Shown: positions 52,890-61,719, counted from the first letter of the stretch. The stretch: DNA of 64,000 nt from Methanosarcina sp. UBA289 (GCA_002496565.1 DAKJ01000018.1:774811-838810), one strand, 5' to 3'. Numbers and translations are program-made. Notes: generated by a model from the letters alone, not told the origin.

Positions 52890-55526
52890 TTAATACAGGT
52901 TTCTCACTGCGTTTTCAATCCTTTCCCTGAAATTTTCATTGCATATCTTTTCCCACGCTTCGGGAAAGGTATTGAGCAGTGTCTGGAGTTCTTCTTCCCT
53001 GTATGCGATATAGGCTTCGATTCCTTCTGCGCCCTCGGAAAACTTCTTTTTTCTGGAATCTTTTTCACTTTCGGCGGAATCCCATTCTCCGGTTCTCAGG
53101 TAAGAACCCAGCAGGTCAAGTGCAACGACTGCATCGTGGAGATTTCCAAGATAATCCTGGAAGGTTTTGAGTTCTTTGATCAGGAGTTTTGCGTCTTCTC
53201 CAAGTACGCTCTCAAAGAATTCGAGGGTATAACGCATTCCTTTGGTTGCAATTCTGAGCCTGTGGAGACGTTCAACAGGAAGATAAGGCCCTTCCACCCA
53301 TTCGGAGTAAGCACTGATATCTGCTAAACGTCTATAAAGGATTGAAGGAAGCACTTCTCTTACCCTGTGGGGTAATGCATCATGTTTTCTATTTGTTACA
53401 GGAAGGATTAGAGTTTCGGGAGAAACAAGTGTGTCTGAAAAATCTTTTTTGAAATTGTAGTATTTTTCACTGTCCAGGTAATCAAGCATATTTTTCCTGG
53501 CTTTTTCTCTCTCTTCCGTAAGCACTGTGAAAAGCGGATCAAGATCATGTTCATGTCCTGGAGGTAAAGTTTTCAGGTATTTTTCGGCTTTTTCGCGGAA
53601 AACATCCAGATCCCTGACTTCTCCAAGTGAGCCAAGCGTTCTCTTGAGCCCTTTGAGGTGAGGCTCAAGATGTTCGGAATCGAGATAATCCTCAAAAACC
53701 TTTGCTGCAGCTCTCATTCTGCGGACTGCAACCCGCATATCGTGTAATTCTTCGATCTCTTCTCCTTTTATAGTTCCTTCTTCATGGGAGAGCATACAGG
53801 AAAATTGATAGGAAAATATCCTGCAGGCAATCAAGGCCATAGAATCTGTCGGTTTGACAGCTACCTCTCCAAGCAGCTTGCATTTCTTCTTTTCTGGGTT
53901 TTTCTCTCTTGCAGCTTTTTTTTCTTCTGACTTTTTCTCCTCTCTGGCCTGTTTCTTCGTTTTGATTTCTTTTTTTTCGGATTCTTCTTTGATTGGAACT
54001 TTTTCTTCCTCAGCAATCTGAGAAAACAGGAGTTTCCTTCCGAAGAAATATTTCCAGAGCTTACTTTGTGCTTCAAACTTTTTTGCAGCTTTTTCAGTTG
54101 GAGATCCGATTATTTCTATCTCCAGAGCATTTTCAAGCTTCCTTGCCTTTCTTGACCTAATTTCGAGAGACTCCAAGAGATCTGCAATCGACATAATGGC
54201 TGAAAGTATCAGGGCTTTATTCTGAAGACCAGGAGGCAGCCCCGTATGGAAACTTTTCAAAGTTGAGCTTAAACTTTTTTCGCTTACAGAAGGGCTTACA
54301 CAAAGGTCTTGAAGTTTAATAATAAGGCCGAGCATTAAAATTTCGTGAAGTCTGAGCCCTTTTACAGGATGTGTCAGAAGAATTTCCCTGCTCATACGTG
54401 TGCTCTCTTCAGGAAAAATGGAGTTTCCGGTATCTTTCAGATAGGCTGCAAGTTCCAGAAGTTTTCTCTCTTCCTGCCCCAATCCGTGGCATACAGACAG
54501 CTCATCAAAAAGTGTAAGAGTATATTCCCTTCTTCTTTCGGCCTGGTTTTTATTTGCTCCATAATACTCAAGCAGGCTTTCCGGGTCCCATTGCTTATCA
54601 TATTGCTTAAGTTCTAAAGCTTTCTTTTCCTTTTTAGAAAAGCAATTTTTTCCGGTCTGAAGATGGAATTCAGGGTCCTTTTCTTTATAAGTTGTAAAAG
54701 GAAAAATAGAAAGCCTTTTCTCCTTAAATTTTGAACGCATAGCTTTTATTTCGGTTTGAGGAAGTTTTAAAAGCAGGCTGAGCTCTTCGCAGCTCTTTCC
54801 TCTATCAAGTCCCATTAAAATTTGAGCTTGCTTTCCATACACATTTTTCTGATCTGCAAGCTGTGCACAAAAAGCTCTTTCTTTCAGGCTAAGGAAGGTT
54901 TTCTCAGGAAGGTTTTCCATGAAAAGAAAAGCTCTCTCGAACTTGGAAAATTGGCTCTCAGCCAGGTTGTAGTGCTTGAGAAGGAGACGCCGGATAATTT
55001 CTAGATCTTCTGATCTTCCTTCACTTTTAAGCTCAACTTCAAACTCATTGTAGTTCTTTTCCTTACCTTTACTTTTCAGGCTGACCCGATCCAGGTAAGT
55101 CTCAGCTATAAGCTTTTTTCCCATTTTTACCTGGCGAATCATCCTTTTCTGTTTAAGGGACAGCAGCGGTAAAAGGTCAAGTCCTGCCGTAAATTCAAAA
55201 ATCAGATTTCTAATACGGGAGTCAGGACATGCAAGCACTGAAGCTCCTTCAGGTAGAAAACTTACATGCTCTTCTCGCTTGTGAGTTCCGCCTTCGAAAC
55301 CTCCCAGGCTTTTAATAGTTATCCAGCTTCCGTCTTCCCCATACGCTTTTCTGACCCGCAGATAGTATCCAGAAGCCATAATAGCCCGGTTCTCAGTATC
55401 AAAGAAAATATCTTCATTTAACTGAATTTTTGCCTCTAAAAGAGAGTATGAAGCCAGCTTTGAAAGACTTTCAAGGGCCTGAAAATCTGCTTCTTCCTTT
55501 ACCAGAAATTTAGATTCTATCTCCAT
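52890..55526 (-). CDS. CYTH-HD-CHAD fusion protein (polyphosphate-binding)
   Basis: An 878-residue multidomain protein. Residues ~1-205 are a CYTH (triphosphate tunnel) domain with the EIESKFLV motif and basic/acidic strands (YYLRVRKAYG, WITIKSLGG, YLDRVSLKSK). Residues ~215-275 look like a winged or HTH segment (SCEELSLLLKLPQTEIKAMR). Residues ~330-490 resemble the Ppx C-terminal HD domain, but the HD pair is altered (AAYLKDTGNSI). A Lys/Glu-rich linker follows (~495-560), then a CHAD domain (HDMRVAVRRMRAAAKVF, LHRLRIATKGMRYTLEFF) whose conserved His/Arg bind polyphosphate. Between ppk and ppx and near them, it likely binds or processes polyphosphate or triphosphate. Confidence 0.85.
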   Translation of the reverse strand: MEIESKFLVKEEADFQALESLSKLASYSLLEAKIQLNEDIFFDTENRAIMASGYYLRVRKAYGEDGSWITIKSLGGFEGGTHKREEHVSFLPEGASVLACPDSRIRNLIFEFTAGLDLLPLLSLKQKRMIRQVKMGKKLIAETYLDRVSLKSKGKEKNYNEFEVELKSEGRSEDLEIIRRLLLKHYNLAESQFSKFERAFLFMENLPEKTFLSLKERAFCAQLADQKNVYGKQAQILMGLDRGKSCEELSLLLKLPQTEIKAMRSKFKEKRLSIFPFTTYKEKDPEFHLQTGKNCFSKKEKKALELKQYDKQWDPESLLEYYGANKNQAERRREYTLTLFDELSVCHGLGQEERKLLELAAYLKDTGNSIFPEESTRMSREILLTHPVKGLRLHEILMLGLIIKLQDLCVSPSVSEKSLSSTLKSFHTGLPPGLQNKALILSAIMSIADLLESLEIRSRKARKLENALEIEIIGSPTEKAAKKFEAQSKLWKYFFGRKLLFSQIAEEEKVPIKEESEKKEIKTKKQAREEKKSEEKKAAREKNPEKKKCKLLGEVAVKPTDSMALIACRIFSYQFSCMLSHEEGTIKGEEIEELHDMRVAVRRMRAAAKVFEDYLDSEHLEPHLKGLKRTLGSLGEVRDLDVFREKAEKYLKTLPPGHEHDLDPLFTVLTEEREKARKNMLDYLDSEKYYNFKKDFSDTLVSPETLILPVTNRKHDALPHRVREVLPSILYRRLADISAYSEWVEGPYLPVERLHRLRIATKGMRYTLEFFESVLGEDAKLLIKELKTFQDYLGNLHDAVVALDLLGSYLRTGEWDSAESEKDSRKKKFSEGAEGIEAYIAYREEELQTLLNTFPEAWEKICNENFRERIENAVRNLY

Positions 55527-56230
55527 ACTATCTTTCCAGCCCGGGTTTTTCTTATGATTAAAGGATTATGATTAAATTACAGATATGTGTTTAAAATTAC
55601 AGTTAAATTAGTTGAGATGCTATATATCTCAGAACCTCTAAAGGATTATTTTTTCTAAACTATTTTTCTGAGTTGTTTTATAATTACTACTCAAATCTTT
55701 ATAAATAAATCTAATTTTATTCTTTTTATCTGTTAAAATTAACCAATACACACTATTTTCAAATTAATTATATTCTAATTCTTTATGAAACAGCTTTAAT
55801 ATTAATCATCTAAAAATGACTAATTAATTAAATTATATGTTGAATAACAATTCAAAAAAGCTAAATGCAGTAAAGCAATATTTACTAAAAATTTAGAAAA
55901 AACAGCAAGGATACTCTCAAAATTCAGTTTCTCAGGAATTTAGTTTATACTATCTGAATTTATCTTGCTAAGTAATTTATCCAATAGAATCTCGTTTGAT
56001 TACTTATAGATTATTCCATTAGATTGATAGAGAGTGTTCCATTTAAATTGATAGATATCATTCAATTCAGAATGCAGAACTATCTTATTTCCTGCACTGT
56101 AACCAGTTCAGCTCCTTTCCCAGCCGAAAATAATTTTACAGCCCCGAGCTTTCATACTATTGAATTTTTAATATTGACAAGCTTTCAATTATTAATGATA
56201 ACGGATTAATGATTTATGGAGTAACTTCCC
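55527..56230. other. Divergent region upstream of Orc1/Cdc6
   Basis: About 700 bp, very AT-rich, no gene. A direct repeat lies at 56014-56033 and 56037-56057 (TTCCATTAGATTGATAGAGA and TTCCATTTAAATTGATAGAT), 23 bp apart. AT-rich DNA next to an initiator gene is a possible replication-origin setting, but no canonical origin-recognition box was identified. Confidence 0.4.
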
Positions 56231-57352
56231 TTGACAGGTAATGACATACTATTCTGGGATGAGACCCTATTTAAGGATCCGTCGGTGCTTGAGCCTGACT
56301 ATCTTCCTGATTATTTTCCCCACAGGGAGTCACAATTGAATGGGCTTAGATTTGCGCTCAAGCCAGCCCTGCGCGGTATGCGGCCTTTGAATTGTTTGCT
56401 GGTAGGTCCTCCCGGAACAGGAAAGACCAGTGCAGTTATGAAGGTATTCAAAGAAGTCGAAGCCCATGCGACTGGTATCGTTACCGTCAAAGTCAACTGT
56501 CAGATTGATTCCACGCGCTTTGCAGTAATGTCCAGAATTTACAGGAAGCTTTTTGGAATCTCTCCTCCCAATTCAGGAATTGCGTTCAGAAAGATCTTTG
56601 AAACCGTTGTTAATTTTCTCGTTTCATCGGAAAAAGTTCTTCTTGTTGCTCTTGATGACCTTAATTACCTCTGTTACGAGGGACATGCCAATGAAGTAAT
56701 GTATTCGCTGCTGAGAGCGCATGAGCAATATCCTGGAGCAAAGATAGGAGTAATTGGGATCGTAAATGATGCTGCTGACCTCTACTGTCTGGATTCAAGA
56801 GTGAATTCGGTTTTTCTGCCTGAAGATATTCCTTTCCCGAGATACGGAAGTGCTGAAATTCTTGATATTCTCAAAGATCGGGTAAAATATGGCTTTTATC
56901 CGAAGGTAATTTCTGATGAGTTACTAGAACTTGTGGTCTCATATGTAGAAAGGACCGGAGACCTCAGGGTTGGAATTGATCTTCTAAAACGTTCCGGTTT
57001 TAATGCCGAACGCAGGGGAAGCCGTACAATCTCTTCTGAAGATGTGGAAAAAGCGTATGAAGCTTCCAAACTGCTTCATCTGTGCAGGGGTATAAGTCTC
57101 CTGTCCGGTCCTGAAAAACATCTGCTTGAGCTAATAGCAAAAAGAGGAGAAATTCAGGCAGGTGAACTTTACAAATCTTTCCATGAATTAACCCAGCTCG
57201 GATATACTCGCTTTTACGGGATTGTCAACAGGCTCCAGGTGCTTAACTACATAGATGCGGACTTTACCGGCAAGGGTCAGAGAGGCAGGACTAGAATTAT
57301 AAAAACAAAATTTGGGGCCGAGGATATTCTTAATTGCCTTAAAAAAGGCTGA
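56231..57352 (+). CDS. Orc1/Cdc6-family replication initiator
   Basis: AAA+ protein that binds origins or loads helicase. The 373-residue protein has a Walker A GPPGTGKTS near residue 60, Walker B LLVALDDLNYL, sensor 1 GIVND, sensor 2 in RTGDLRVGIDLLKRSG and a C-terminal winged helix (LTQLGYTRFYGIVNRLQVL). The start is TTG at 56231 after ATGGAG at a normal distance. It belongs to the second (Cdc6-2-like) type rather than the longer Orc1 type, judged by its N-terminus FWDETLFKDPSVLEPDYLPD. Methanosarcina genomes carry two such genes. Confidence 0.9.
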   Translation: MTGNDILFWDETLFKDPSVLEPDYLPDYFPHRESQLNGLRFALKPALRGMRPLNCLLVGPPGTGKTSAVMKVFKEVEAHATGIVTVKVNCQIDSTRFAVMSRIYRKLFGISPPNSGIAFRKIFETVVNFLVSSEKVLLVALDDLNYLCYEGHANEVMYSLLRAHEQYPGAKIGVIGIVNDAADLYCLDSRVNSVFLPEDIPFPRYGSAEILDILKDRVKYGFYPKVISDELLELVVSYVERTGDLRVGIDLLKRSGFNAERRGSRTISSEDVEKAYEASKLLHLCRGISLLSGPEKHLLELIAKRGEIQAGELYKSFHELTQLGYTRFYGIVNRLQVLNYIDADFTGKGQRGRTRIIKTKFGAEDILNCLKKG

Positions 57353-57639
57353 GCCTTAAAATAACTACCTAAAGACCTACATTAAGGACCTAAACCCCAA
57401 CCACGCTACCCCACAATTTATTGCGGGACATCCCCAGCGTTTCTGTGTCTTAAATCATCTTTTATTCTGATGTTTTTCATCTCATTTAGATCTCGTACTC
57501 TGCATGTCTAATCATCGGTATCAAAGTGTATCTCAATAAAGTGGAAAGTGATATAGATAAGCAAGACTCATTCTAAAGCGGGGATGAGGTACAGATAGAC
57601 AATTCTTGGAACGAGCTTCATACCTTTAGTGTACTTTAT
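57353..57639. other. Gap after Orc1/Cdc6
   Basis: No gene. Contains C-rich stretches (AACCCCAACCACGCTACCCC near 57394-57413 and GACATCCCCAGCG near 57427-57439) that differ from the AT-rich surroundings and might be protein-binding sites. Confidence 0.3.
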
Positions 57640-58062
57640 AAGTATAGGGCCCTCAAAAAATGATTCACTTTTCAAGGGTTAACAAGCCTTATCTCGTGAA
57701 TTGTATGTGGTGCTAGTGCTCCCCCAATAAAAGTACGGATGATAAAGAATTTATTTTCCATTAAAGAAATTAAATATTCTTAACTTCCATTTTAAGGTTT
57801 TTTAGTCCTTATTTTAAACATTTAATTTTGTAAAACGGAAAATGGAGTCAGTTGCCATAATTTCAAAAAAATCTGATTTGTCAAAAAATAAAGCTCTAAT
57901 CCCATCCATCTATTATTTTTAAAGTTTAATCGGGTTTATTTTCCTCTAAATTAGATTTTAAGAATGTACTTTTATTGGAGGAACTCTGGTTATATATCTA
58001 TTACCTAAAATAAGAATTCTGAATCCTTAGTTTACACACTAATTTTGGAGGACCCTAATAAG
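57640..58062. mobile_element. Degenerate long-TIR element related to the 12.8-kb element
   Basis: The left end at 57645-57695 (AGGGCCCTCAAAAAATGAT, TTTTCAAGGG, AAGCCTTAT) matches the left arm of the 12790 element. The right end at 58008-58062 (AAATAAG, then TTTTGGAGGACCCTAATAAG) is the inverted counterpart. The interior (about 310 bp) has no coding frame. The right boundary abuts the cheC remnant, so insertion or rearrangement may have helped destroy that gene. Confidence 0.5.
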
Positions 58063-58065
58063 TTA

Positions 58066-58625
58066 ACAAATCTCACCGTTCAGGCAAGGGTTCTAGGCGT
58101 GAAATTTGAGCAAATTGAAAATATACCGAAATAACAAGCGTTTAGGAATTTCCAGTTCTAGGCTCACTCATGCATATTGAAAAAGGTCTGAATTGGCATA
58201 TATTAATATTCTTTCCTGAGAAAAGTGTGAGAAGCCTCTCTCTGATCTTCTCAGGTGAAGAGAGAGGAATAGACCCAACTGATACTATCAACTGGTCTTT
58301 AATGGAAGAAATCAGTCATATCCTTGCAGGAACTTATGTAACTGCACTTTCAAATTTTCTGGATCTCAACATTTTAATCTCAACGTCTTATACGATGTAC
58401 GATATGTTTGGCTCTATCCTGAATTCTTTGCTCACGGAAATGAGTTGTAAGACAGACTTCGCCCTCCTGCTCAATGCGGAGTTTTTGATAAAAGAAGAGG
58501 AAATTTATGGAAATATTTTAACTTTGTTTGATCCTGCTTCACTAGATATTCTGTTAAAAAGAATTAATGGAATGCTTTACCAGAAATTTGGTCAACCGGA
58601 GATATATTTTTATATAAATATTTAG
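58066..58625 (+). pseudogene. cheC: Decayed chemotaxis phosphatase CheC
   Basis: The intact frame 58170-58625 (151 residues) corresponds to the C-terminal two thirds of CheC: HILIFFPEKSVRSLSLIFSG, then SLMEEISHILAGTYVTALSN and TDFALLLNAEFLI. CheC normally has two ExxN phosphatase sites; the first is missing and the second reads EISH, with Asn replaced by His. Just upstream, in another frame ending in a stop (58066-58134), VQARVLGVKFEQIENIP resembles the piece preceding that domain. The protein should be inactive. It precedes a frameshifted cheD, its usual partner. Confidence 0.7.
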
Positions 58626-58791
58626 GAAGGATTTAAATTCCTTCTTGAAAAATCTGGCAGTTGTGCCTGATTTCATAGAACTAAATACTTTGTGAATAAA
58701 CTAAGATCATTTATATATCACTTCTAAATAAGTTATAAATAGTTTGTAAATAACTTTTAACTAACTTCTAAACCAGAGAATTTTCTAAACT

Positions 58792-59285
58792 ATGAGGGTT
58801 TTCGATTTGACCGACTCAGGCATAATTGTAGTGGGAATAGGAGCCTGTGCATTAGCAAGGAGTCCGGTTAAAATTAAAACTTTCGGATTGGGCTCATGTG
58901 TAAGTATAACACTCTATGATAGGAAAGAGAGAATGGGAGGGCTTGTCCATGCGATGCTTCCTAGTATAAATCATGCAAGGATAAAAGATAAACCTTCAAA
59001 ATATGCAGATTCCGGAATAGAGTATCTGGCAGCTGAGATGGTAAAAAAGGCTCTTCCAGAAAAAGGCTCGAAGCAAAACTTGTCGGAGGAGCACATATGT
59101 TTGAAAACCAAAATATAAGTATAGGTGAAAGAAATATAGAGTGGGCCAAGAAAACCCTGGAAAGGCTTGAAATACCAGTTATAGCCGAAGATATTGGCAA
59201 AAATTACGGACGCACAGTAACCTTTGATACTTCTACAGGCAACCTCCTCGTAAGAACTATTTTGAGAGGAGATAAAATAATCTGA
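58792..59285 (+). pseudogene. cheD: Frameshifted chemoreceptor deamidase CheD
   Basis: CheD deamidates receptor glutamines and regulates CheC. The first frame (from 58792) has IGACALAR, TFGLGSCVSITLYD with the catalytic Cys, GGLVHAMLPS with the His, and KYADSGIEYL. The family then requires LEAKLVGGAHMF; this occurs in the next frame from about 59065 and continues with IGERNIEWAKKTL and GRTVTFDTSTGNL to a stop at 59285. Adding one A to the five-A run at 59060-59064 restores a full-length gene. It is either a recent pseudogene, a phase-variable switch, or a sequencing error. Confidence 0.75.
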
Positions 59286-59627
59286 AAAAACTAATTTGTT
59301 TTATATCCAACCTGTTTTTACTTTTGCTCGTTTTTATCTTTTTACTTGTTTTCGTCTTTATACGTTTTCTTTAATAGTTTTTAATCTGTTTTTATCTTTA
59401 CTCAATTTTTATCTTTAGTCAGTCTTTACCAATTCTTTTTATTTTCGATTATTGAAGTTGTATTTAAAAGTATTTTTGAATATATAAGCTAGTCATTTTT
59501 TCAAAATAATACATTTTTTAATTAATTTTTGTTTCTTCGCCTTTTCTCTGAAAAATTATATATCTGATATAAATATTATAATTAACATTATTAGCCCCAT
59601 TAATAAAGAAGAGAGAAATAAAGTAAC

Positions 59628-59684
59628 ATAAAACATTAAATGTATAATAAAACATTAGATATATAATAAAACATTAAATGTATA
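59628..59684. repeat. 19-bp tandem repeat, three copies
   Basis: ATAAAACATTAAATGTATA-type units start at 59628, 59647 and 59666, with the middle copy slightly different (CATTAGATATATA). Confidence 0.8.
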
Positions 59685-59718
59685 TCTGAGGCTAAATCTA
59701 AGGTAAAGTAGCACTTTG

Positions 59719-59890
59719 AGTACATTTTGAGTACACTCTTAGTACTTTTTAAGTATACTTTAAGCAACACACTAAGTATACTTTAAGTTAATACTGTGAG
59801 TACACTTGAAGTACACATTAAGTACACTTTATAACACTCTGAGCACTACTCTCAACTCTTTGAGTAATCCTCTGAGTAAATATTTCATTC
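59719..59890. repeat. 11-bp-periodic degenerate repeat array
   Basis: AGTACA/AGTATA hexamers begin at 59719, 59730, 59741, 59752, 59775, 59799, 59810 and 59821, nearly all multiples of 11 to 12 bp apart. The consensus unit is AGTACACTTTA. Weaker copies (AGCACT, AGTAAT, AGTAAA) continue to about 59880. Confidence 0.75.
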
Positions 59891-60015
59891 TAAGTTATTC
59901 TGTAGATATCTGGAAAATTCTGAAAGCTTATCGAAGAATAAGATCAGGGAAAATCAGATCTGATCATTCGTAAACTAATTTCGAAATAGCAACAATAAGC
60001 AAATGAGAGATTTTT

Positions 60016-60909
60016 ATGGAAATCAACGGAGTAGAAATCGAAGATACATATGCAGAAGCGTTTCCGATCAAGATTGCACGGGTACTCATAACAGCTGCTA
60101 CTAAACGCTGGGCCCTTGTAGCAGCTACTGAAGCTACAGGCTTTGCAACATCTGTGATAATGTGTCCTGCAGAAGCCGGAATTGAGAGGTTAGCAAGTCC
60201 TAGCGAGACCCCTGATGGCAGGCCTGGAGTTTATGTACAGATCTGCACTTTCAAATACGAAGCTCTGGAAGAGCAGCTACTTGAAAGAATTGGGCAGTGT
60301 GTACTTACAGCCCCTACAACTGCAGTATTCAATGGGCTTCCTGAAGCTGAAAAACAGTTTAACGTAGGTTTTAAACTCAAATTCTTCGCAGACGGTATGG
60401 AATCGGAAACTCAGATTGCCGGTCGCAAAGTGTATAAAGTCCCAATTATGGAAGGAGACTTCCTGACCGAAGAAAATATAGGAGCCATAGCTGGAATTGC
60501 AGGTGGAAACTTCTTCATCTTTGGGGATTCCCAGATGACTGCGCTGACCGCAGCTGAAGCTGCTGTTGATGCAATTGCAGAGCTTGAAGGTACAATTACC
60601 CCATTCCCTGGCGGCATTGTAGCCAGCGGCTCCAAATCCGGAGCAAACAAATACAAATTCCTGAAAGCTACTGCTAATGAGAAATTTTGCCCTTCCATAA
60701 AGGATAAGGTTGAGAACACTGAAATCCCGGCAGATGTCAACGCTGTTTATGAAATCGTTATCAACGGCCTTGATGAAGAAAGCATAAAAGCTGCCATGAA
60801 AGCAGGAATTAAAGCCGCTGTAACTGTTCCAGGTGTTAAGAAAATCTCTGCAGGAAACTACGGTGGAAAGCTGGGTAAATATCAGTTTAAATTACATGAG
60901 CTCTTCTGA
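60016..60909 (+). CDS. ftr: Formylmethanofuran--tetrahydromethanopterin formyltransferase
   Basis: Second step of CO2 reduction in methanogenesis, run in reverse for methyl oxidation: moves the formyl group between methanofuran and tetrahydrosarcinapterin. The 297-residue protein matches the family over its length, starting MEINGVEIEDTYAEAF, with ATGFATSVIMCPAEAG, ETPDGRPGV, RIGQCVLTAPTTAVFNGLPE, and GGIVASGSKSGANKYKFL. Length is exactly typical. It is soluble and forms a tetramer in known relatives. Monocistronic with a long, repeat-rich upstream region. Confidence 0.97.
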   Translation: MEINGVEIEDTYAEAFPIKIARVLITAATKRWALVAATEATGFATSVIMCPAEAGIERLASPSETPDGRPGVYVQICTFKYEALEEQLLERIGQCVLTAPTTAVFNGLPEAEKQFNVGFKLKFFADGMESETQIAGRKVYKVPIMEGDFLTEENIGAIAGIAGGNFFIFGDSQMTALTAAEAAVDAIAELEGTITPFPGGIVASGSKSGANKYKFLKATANEKFCPSIKDKVENTEIPADVNAVYEIVINGLDEESIKAAMKAGIKAAVTVPGVKKISAGNYGGKLGKYQFKLHELF

Positions 60910-61416
60910 GCTCAATAATTTTTTATTTATTTGTATTATTCAGCTCAGTACCAGAACCCAGTGCAACGTCAACAGTAAGATGCTTATAAAATTGAGTGTT
61001 AATTCTGACGATTGAATTCTCTTACAAATTAAAATTTTCAATCAAGAATGTAAAACCGCTAGATTTTGGAACATAATCTACTACTCTCCACTCATTTTCT
61101 TTACTCTTCACTTATCTTTTTCATATCTTAGTCAACGTTCCTTTTGCATTTCAGTCCACGGATCCTTTTTACGTCCTAATTGACATATCCTTTTCACATC
61201 AGACCCATTTTTGATATTTCAGTTAATTCTTCTTTTCACGTAGCTTTTTGTTTTCCCAGAAAAAGTTACTTTTAAAACAATTCATTTTCAAGAAAATTTG
61301 TATTCTAAGAAAATAAGTGATAGAAAATAAGTGATAAAGGGAACAAACTTAATTAACTCGGTATTTACAGAAGCTTATTTTTATATTCTACAAAACTAAA
61401 AAATGGAAGTGAAAAT
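60910..61416. other. Intergenic region after ftr
   Basis: Pyrimidine-rich on the plus strand between 61075 and 61250, with repeated TTTTTCA/CCTTTT runs that may act as U-tract terminators. GAAAATAAGTGATA occurs twice in a row at about 61310-61337. No gene. Confidence 0.4.
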
Positions 61417-61719
61417 CTGACCAGAACAAAAACCAATTACTTAATAGACCTTGTTCTGACAATCTTCTTTTTAGTAGTTGCAAGCACAGGGCTATTCATT
61501 TATTTTTTTATACCTTCAGGAATTCCAAGAGGGAAATATGTTGTATATATGGGGTTAACGAAAGCTACCTGGCTCTGGATACATAGTAAAGCTGGAATCT
61601 TGATAGTGATTCTCGTAATTATTCATCTTATCCTGCACAGGCAATGGATTGTACATACTACTAAGAGCTTTTTTAGAAAGGGAAAGAAAGATGTTATTTG
61701 TAAAGGAAAAGGTGACTGA
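61417..61719 (+). CDS. DUF4405-like small membrane protein (non-ATG start)
   Basis: A 100-codon frame with no upstream ATG, GTG or TTG. The best start is CTG at 61417, 4 bases after GGAAGTGA. The product begins LTRTKTNYLIDLVL, has three hydrophobic segments, and contains the pattern of DUF4405 cytochrome-b-like proteins: WIHSKAGILIVILVIIHLIL followed by HRQWI, with three His in membrane-flanking positions suitable for heme. A basic tail follows. Codon use and membrane pattern are gene-like. Function is unknown; a small membrane heme protein is plausible. The start codon remains a hypothesis. Confidence 0.6.
   Translation: MTRTKTNYLIDLVLTIFFLVVASTGLFIYFFIPSGIPRGKYVVYMGLTKATWLWIHSKAGILIVILVIIHLILHRQWIVHTTKSFFRKGKKDVICKGKGD

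Larger units (their letters stand above)
59286..60015 (+). promoter_or_regulatory. Repeat-rich upstream region of ftr
   Basis: No gene. It contains three 19-bp tandem copies (59628-59684) and an 11-bp-periodic degenerate array (59719 to about 59890), listed separately. The ftr promoter must lie in or downstream of these repeats. T-rich tracts near 59300-59450 may be terminators from the left. Confidence 0.5.

Noticed and set aside
53861..54076. 71-residue Lys-rich minus-strand frame
   Set aside because: It is an out-of-frame reading of the Lys/Glu-rich linker of the CYTH-HD-CHAD gene.
57390..57440. Replication-origin box in the C-rich sequence after Orc1/Cdc6
   Set aside because: The C-runs recall archaeal origin boxes, but no repeated, oriented consensus could be established by eye.
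59641..59890. CRISPR array near the ftr upstream repeats
   Set aside because: The repeats are only 11 and 19 bp, directly abutted without unique spacers, and no cas genes are nearby.
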